Under the pieces are notes generated by a model, which worked only from the letters and a program-made list of their open reading frames with translations, had not been told where the DNA came from and made no database searches. DNA of 64,000 bases, from NCBI GenBank assembly GCA_030278955.1, contig JAOANR010000002.1, forward strand, positions 21,810,057 through 21,874,056, in the 5' to 3' direction. Source of the DNA: Hygrophila difformis (taxonomy: Eukaryota; Streptophyta; Magnoliopsida; Lamiales; Acanthaceae). The position numbers and the translations under genes are program-made. Shown here piece by piece: positions 58,376 to 64,000 of this stretch (position 1 is its first letter; every line of letters starts with the position of its first letter).

Positions 58376-60030
58376 TCAATTGTGGGCTTCCGGATCCATT
58401 GGAGTGGGTCCGGGGTCTTCAATTTGGATCAGCAGCTTCAGTCCCTTTTTCCCGGCTTTGGCTTTCAGCATCTCTTCTTTAAAATTCCGGTTCAGCAGCT
58501 TAGCAATTCTGGTTATGAACTTCTTCGTATGTTTCTGTGATACTGGTCCCTCGGGAAAAGTGGGAATCATTAGTGTCCACATTCTGGCTCCCATGCCATT
58601 CCCACCCCCTTGGGAAGGTTGATCCATCAACCAACCAAGATCTTCCTTGTCCCTCTTGAACAGAGTCAGATCTGCAACACTAAAAACGGGATTAATATGG
58701 CCATACTCTTCAGATAATTGCAGTTTGTAAGCATTGTTATTAATCCATTCTGAAATTTTGAATGGCATGTCTCTTCGCTCAGATAATTTGTTGCGTCGGT
58801 AGGCGGGAAACCGCTCTTTCTTCCAATTTAGCCACACCCAGTTGCCGGAGTTCAGTTTTAGCTCCTTGCTCCCACGGTTGTTGTATTTGGCGTAACCCTC
58901 AGCAGCCTTGGCTAGACTGTCCCTCACATCTTTATTCATCTCCTTAATCATGTTTGCCCTGTTTCTGCCATTAATATTGAAATGCTCATTGCGGGGCAAT
59001 GGCAACAAATCAAGGGGCGTTAGAGGGTTAAACCCGTACACTATCTCAAAAGGTGACATGTGTGTGGCGCTGTGTACGTGTCTATTATACGCGAACTCAA
59101 TACAAGGAAGACACTCATCCCAACTTTTGCTACTCGAAGCAGTAACGATTCTAAGTAAATTACCTAAAACTTTGTTTACCGCTTCGGTTTGTCCATCTGT
59201 CTGGGATGATATGCGGTGGAGAATAGCAGTCTAGTTCTGATTTCGGCCCACAGAGATTTCCAGAAATAGCTTACAAGCTTCGCATCTCTGTCTGAAACAA
59301 TGGTCCTCAGCACGCCATGCAGTCTCACAACCTCTTTGAAAAATAATTTGGCGACATGGTGCGCATCATTTGTTTTGGCACAAGGAATAAAGTGCGCCAT
59401 CTTTGAGAATCTGTCAACAACCACAAAAATCGAGTCCTTAGCCCGAGCAGTGCGAGGTCATCCCAAGACAAAGTCCATAGATAAATCTACCCAGGGCCTT
59501 CCGGCACGGGCAATGCTTGATACAGTCCGTGTGGTTTTGCTGTCGACTTTGCTTGTAAGCATGTGATGCACTTGCTGATGAAATCAACGACCTGTTTCTC
59601 GATTCCTGGTCAGTAGAAGCGTTCTGTCAGTATGCTCATCGTGGCAACTCTTCCGAAATGACCCATCATATCAGCCGAATGTGCTTCAGAAATCAAAAGT
59701 TCTCGGATGGACCGTTTCGGTATACACTGTTTGTTTTTAAAATACAGAAAACCATTCAACTGAGAAAATTCTTTAAAGGCCAATTTCTCGGTTTTCTTGT
59801 ATATCTCTCCAAATTCAGCATCTTGAGCATATAGGTCCTTAATGTGCTCAAATCCTATAAGATGTGTGGTGGCAAATGCAGCGAGATTTAACCTTTGCGA
59901 GAGGGAATCTGCTACCACATTGTCCTTTCCTTTGTTGTAGCAGATCACATACGGGAATGATTCAATGAAACCAGCTCCAGCGGGCATGTCTCGCATTCTT
60001 CAGTTGCCCTTGTCCTCGGATATGTTTCAG
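58376..60030 (-). pseudogene. pol: CRM-like integrase (frameshifted)
   Basis: DNA integrase. Minus order: ESFPYVICYNKGKDNVVADSLSQR (end of RNase H), zinc region AHSADMMGHFGR (59700-59640), with the Cys pair in decayed sequence about 59600-59560. The core runs [15 protein letters not shown] (59424), then [18 protein letters not shown] with the second Asp. A one-base loss near 59205 turns YHPQTDGQTE into [11 protein letters not shown] and stops. Frame resumes with MSPFEIVYGFNPLTPLDLLPLP (59059), WVWLNWKKERFPAYRRNKL and a C-terminus VFSVADLTLF plus a basic tail to 58376. RNA-guided identity is not claimed; the domain set matches CRM-type chromoviruses. Confidence 0.82.
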
Positions 60031-60439
60031 CGTCTCGTGATCTGTGTGGATGATAAATTCTCGACCCCGCAAGTAATGTTGCCAAGTCCTCATTGTCTGT
60101 ACCACATCGTACAATTTTTTGTCGTATGTGGAGTAATTCAGTTGAGCTCCTCCAATTTTTTTACTGTGGTAGGCAACTGGTCGGCCATCTTGTAACAGTA
60201 TTGCGCCCATGCCGGTTCCTGAGGCATCGCATTCGATTTTGAATGGGAGATCAAAATCGGTAGTACCAGCACTGGTGCGTGGGTGAGTTTATCCTTCAAT
60301 TCTTCAAATGACTTCTGCTCTTTTGGCCCCCATTTGTATTGTAATCCTTTCTTCAACAGAGAGGTCATGGGCCGGTTTTCACACTGGATTGTGGTACAAA
60401 TCTTTGGAAGAAGCCACACATGCCCAAAAATCTTCTTAC
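59962..60439 (-). pseudogene. pol: CRM-like RT connection and RNase H (frameshifted)
   Basis: After a TAA at 60440, reading continues VRRFLGMCGFFQRFVP in another frame, then [39 protein letters not shown], another shift near 60260, then the RNase H block [25 protein letters not shown] (60230-60160), [40 protein letters not shown]. First Asp (in CDASG) and the TDHE site are present, so the domain was intact before the frameshifts. Confidence 0.85.
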
Positions 60440-61395
60440 TTAATTAACGTTGGTAGGTGGCGTCCATTCAGAAATCGCTTTGATTTTGGACTCATCCACT
60501 TTCATTTCGCTTCCTCCAACGACAAATCCCGAAAATGTCACCTCTGGCACGTGAAAGGTACACTTCTCGAAATTTGCGTATAGCTCTGCTTTCCTCAGCT
60601 TGATGATCACCTGCACAACATGTTTCACATGATCAGATTCATTGTGACTATAGATTAGGATATCATCAAAGTACACAACAACGAATTTTCCCATAAACTC
60701 CCTTAATGTTTCATTCATTAATCGCATGAATGTGGATGGAGCCTTGGTGAGACCGAAGGGCATCACAAGCCATTCATACAATCCGAACTTTGTCTTAAAC
60801 GCAGTTTTCCATACATCGCCCGGTTGCATGCGAATCTGGTGATATCCGCTCTTCAGGTCAATCTTGGTGAATATGCTTGCTCCACCCAGTTCGTCGAGCA
60901 TGTCATCTAATCGTGGGATAGGATGACGGTATTTGATGGTAATCGCATTAACTGCTCGACAATCAACGCACATCCTCCACGTTCCATTTTTCTTTGGTAC
61001 TAGTAATACATGCACTGCACATGGAGATAGACTCTCTTGAACCCAGCCTTTGTCCAACAGTTCCTGGACTTGCTTCTGAACTTTTTTCGTTTCTTCAGGG
61101 TTCATGCGATAGGCAAGCCAATTCGAAATGGATGACCCTGGTACGAAGTCAATCCGATGCGCTAACCCTTCAAAGGTGGCAACCCAGCTGGTAACTCTTC
61201 CGGAAAAACATCCATATTATCCTCAAGCATCCTGTGAAAATCATTGGGAACATTAAGTGTAGCAGGAGACTTCTTAGGATTTTCTTCGACAGGTTTTACA
61301 AAAGCTAGAAAACAGTGACCTGGTGTAGGTGCATCCTCGATGGCCGCTTCCAGCTCGTGTTTTGTAAATAGTAAGCACCAATCTGAACCTGTCAA
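60440..61395 (-). pseudogene. pol: CRM-like reverse transcriptase
   Basis: RNA-dependent DNA polymerase of a Ty3/gypsy chromovirus. Upstream block [24 protein letters not shown] (61260-61165), then a one-base shift near 61165, then [20 protein letters not shown] (61105). In the 221-codon frame, [20 protein letters not shown] (residues 27-46), [15 protein letters not shown] with the first catalytic Asp at 83, [17 protein letters not shown], and [11 protein letters not shown] with Y-F-D-D at 145-148. The RPEETKK/SPCAV/YFDD set with [14 protein letters not shown] is typical of the CRM lineage. Ends at a TAA (60440). Confidence 0.88.
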
Positions 61396-61452
61396 AAGTA
61401 AAGAAGAAGGACTAGAATTGTCACTATCAGACCCTATTTTCGCTTTACCCTT

Positions 61453-61860
61453 TTATTTCCTTTTGAACTCCTCTTCTTCCCTTCGAATGTTTTCCATCAG
61501 GTTTTGATGAACGATTTTGACGGTCTTCGGCGGCAGTGACTTCATCATAATTCTACTTTGCCCATCACGAAATGAGAGATCATTTTCTATACCTCGGTAT
61601 ATGGCTCGCTTATCATACATCCATTGTCTCCCCAAAAGGATATGGCACATCGTCATGGGTACGATATCACATAAAATCTCTTCAGAGTAGGGTCCAATGG
61701 TAACCAGTACCCTTACCTGTTTTGCCACTTTAGTAGTCCCACATTCACTCATCCATTGGAAGTGATACGCCTTTGCATGATCCTACAATTGTATACCTAC
61801 CTGCGCACAGTATAGAGACTCACAGCATTAACGTAGCTACCATTGTCCACAACTAATTTG
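61453..61860 (-). pseudogene. pro: CRM-like aspartic protease (broken)
   Basis: Protease with active-site-like LVVDNGSYVNAVS (61860-61820; D-N-G-S rather than D-S-G-S), stop at 61797, further stops, then the second half ECGTTKVAKQVRVLVTIG, CDIVPMTMCHILLGRQWMYD with the L-L-G flap-side motif. Located between gag and RT as expected. Confidence 0.82.
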
Positions 61861-63504
61861 GCTACATTGCCTTTAAGTTTACAATGATAGTGGAATAGAT
61901 TTTCACTCTGCTCAGATGAATTGTTGATGGACTCTTCTCCCTTTTCTGCATTCTGCGCTCGCATCACGATTAAATTTGTCATGTACTCTTCGTCACTCTC
62001 ATCTAAGACTACTCGGCTCTGATCGCCCTCGTCTTGGTACTGTTCTTTGTCAGCATCTCGTACTTCACGCTCGGTTTCTTCATATTCCTCATCGGAATCA
62101 ATCTCTTTCCATGTCTCTGGTTCAATCATAACCATTCGTCTTTCGCGCCTTGGGCAATCTCGGAGATAGTGGCCCGTCTGCCCACATTTCAAACACGTGA
62201 CGTCATTGACGTTCCTCTTAGGTTTCTCCCGATCGTCCTTTCTGTACCGATAAGGATCCATAAATTCTTTACCCATCTCAAATGCTTTGGGCCTATTGGG
62301 CCGGTCATCCTTAGGTGCGTTGGGTTTTGCATATTTGTCCACCGGTTTCGAAGTCTGTTCATTAGCCCTGGTTGTCCAATACTTGGTGGTATATGAGATG
62401 ATTGTGGACTTAACCAGTTGATCCCTCAGTTGTTGATCAATTTCAATGGCCATTTTCACCAAATGCCCAAATCCATTGTATGTCCTTAATTTGATTTCAG
62501 CCAGAAATTCCCTTTTTAAGCCTCGCGTGAACCTGGCTATCAGTAATTGTTCGTCCTCGCTCATCCGAGCTCGTAACATATGGCGTTCTAAGTCCTTGTA
62601 GTATTCATCCACCGTTCGATTGCCCTGCACACAAAAATTGACTTTTAGGTACAAGTCATCGAAATAACTACTTGGAACAAACTTTGTTTCCATTGCGCGC
62701 ATGAGATCTGTCCAGGTGGTAATAGGAGGGTGGTCACCTCCCTGAGCCTCTTGTAGAATCTTCTGCCATCAGGTCAGCGCATATTCCTTGAATTCACAAA
62801 CGACAAGTTAAATTTTGGTGAATTCGTTGTATTGTTGGCATATTCCTTGATAGACTGCCTCCAATCAATAAATTCTTCTGGATCATTCGTGCCCTTGAAT
62901 GGTGGAATGGTGAATTTGATCCTGCGAAGGTCTGCCTCTAGTCGGTTCTGCTGAACAGGTGCTTGATGTATGCCTTCTCCCTCAAAATCAAATTCGTCGT
63001 CAGGAAGGTCCATTGGAGGTGGATTCATGTTTAGCCTCTGCCGGGCATGTTGATGTAACTGTGGTCTCGGAACTGCTGTTGAGGGTGCTGGTCCGGTGGT
63101 AGTGGTGGGTTCTAGAACTGAGCATTCGTTGGGGCGCGTGGTCGAGCCGGTTGCGGAGGCGGTGCTCGCGGGCCTCGTGGACCTTTCCATCTATCATAGG
63201 CCCCAAATTGCAACTCTTGCTCCTCTATAGTTGTTTCTGCCTCGTCCATCACAGATTGATGAACTCCACTCGTGCTTCCGGGAGTTAAATTCAGAGCTTG
63301 CCCTTGTAGGGAGATTCGACTAGAAACATCATTCATATTATTTACAAGAGTGTTCACTTGTGCATTTACAGCAGCTATACTAGTTACATTAGCATCTACT
63401 GTCTGACGAAGGGACTCAAAATCAACCTGCTTCATAGTGGTCTCGATTAGATGCCTGAGCATTTCTATGACGTCTCACAATGTAGGCTCGGTGTTCCCTG
63501 CCAT
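61797..63504 (-). pseudogene. gag: CRM-like gag (near-complete, broken)
   Basis: Likely start at 63504 (MAGNTEPTL), but codon 10 is TGA (63477-63475) where Arg or Trp would fit, so the visible frame begins at 63462. It runs through coiled-coil-like MLRHLIETTMKQVDFESLRQTVDANVTSI, a Pro/Ala/Arg-rich stretch, FTIPPFKGTNDPEEFIDWRQ (about 62900), a disruption at 62774-62702, then FVPSSYFDDLYLKVNFCVQG, KRNVNDV and the single zinc knuckle CLKCGQTGHYLRDC (about 62180-62140), and an acidic Glu/Asp-rich tail (62100-61950). Gag and protease-pol appear to have been one long frame. Confidence 0.82.
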
Positions 63505-64000
63505 TACAGATCAAGAAAAGAAAACTAGGAATATATACATACATAGGATGTTAGAAGAGTTTCCAGAAATATGTAGAGTGATCTCACAAGTGTATCTCTT
63601 ACTGAAGGTCCTCACCAGATGGTCCCAATCAGACAGAAAGTGCTCAATCGTACATACCCACTATCAGATGGTGAGAAATTGTAGAAAATGGACGCACAAT
63701 ACAAGAAACAGTTTGCAGTGTTCGACTCTATCAAAGAAATGACTCAGAGTTGTGTGTGAAATGATTAATCTGAATTAATTATCAGACTCCATGCAATTTA
63801 AAAGTGCAAAGTGGAAACCTCACAAAAATAAAAAGCTCGGAATGAAAATATCTGTGTTACTCACACAACCCCAAAATAAATATCACCAAGCTGTTGGAAG
63901 CAACCCGATAATACTTACTATTGAGGAACTCCACTATCTGCAATTGCAGATGGAGCTTCAACCCTGTGATTTGTGAAATAAATCAAAGGAACATTGACAA
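63505..64000 (-). other. CRM-like 5' leader (cut by window edge)
   Basis: Upstream of the gag start. No primer-binding site or LTR end was found before the right edge, so the 5' LTR lies beyond 64000. Open frames here are short and featureless. Confidence 0.55.

Overview
This is plant nuclear heterochromatin made almost entirely of nested LTR retrotransposons. I see no host gene, no tRNA or rRNA gene and no bacterial-type feature. The host is an angiosperm that I cannot name. Evidence for this is Ty3/gypsy proteins of four plant lineages (Tat, Athila, Tekay-type and CRM-like chromoviruses), primer-binding sites for tRNA-iMet (TGGTATCAGAGC) and tRNA-Asp (near TGGCGCCGTTGCCGGGGA), purine tracts next to TGTAAYACCC LTR starts, and 5-bp target duplications.

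Layout. (1) 1-32041, minus strand: TR-GAG-1, a gag-only non-autonomous element. Its 3' LTR (1-2269) runs off the left edge and its 5' LTR is 29108-32041. Its gag gene is split at 2885/27755 by a 24.9-kb insertion (2886-27754) with a perfect TTGGT duplication. That insertion holds no coding sequence. It is a mosaic of LTR pieces in both orientations, including one complete 3.26-kb LTR (20118-23377) and a large inverted repeat centred near 23.7 kb. (2) 32042-53912, plus strand: a decayed Tat-lineage element (PR, RT, RNase H, second RNase H, INT). It is broken by an Athila-type element (33689-47270, TSD GGTAC) and by an unclassified 3.5-kb insertion (47391-50911, TSD GGCCA) that carries a tandem array of palindromes. 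The Athila element is itself broken by TR-GAG-2 (35823-44243, TSD ACTAC), a young 8.4-kb element with two nearly identical 3.1-kb LTRs and one intact gag ORF. (3) 53913-57409, minus strand: an LTR-end fragment, then a Tekay-type chromovirus with its 3' LTR, purine tract and integrase/chromodomain tail. (4) 57410-64000, minus strand: a CRM-like chromovirus (gag to integrase, many disablements) inserted in the Tekay integrase and running off the right edge.

How the parts relate. The two TR-GAG elements and the mosaic LTRs look like derivatives of the Tekay-type element. They share the outermost LTR end, the GC-rich U3 block, about 190-bp internal periodicity, the tRNA-Met primer site and the purine tract with its upstream stem-loop. 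TR-GAG-2 even keeps a fossil of the last pol codons (V-M-G-T-stop) in front of its purine tract. The likely picture is a gag-carrying parasite of a Tekay-type element.

The least ordinary observations are: stacked purine-tract plus LTR-start modules that seem to have moved the LTR start; a covarying GGGA-loop hairpin beside each purine tract; the coding-free 24.9-kb LTR mosaic inside one target duplication; a seven-unit palindrome array with compensatory changes; and a foldback inside the Athila LTR. All calls come from reading the sequence by eye. Lineage names rest on remembered family motifs, not on a database search.
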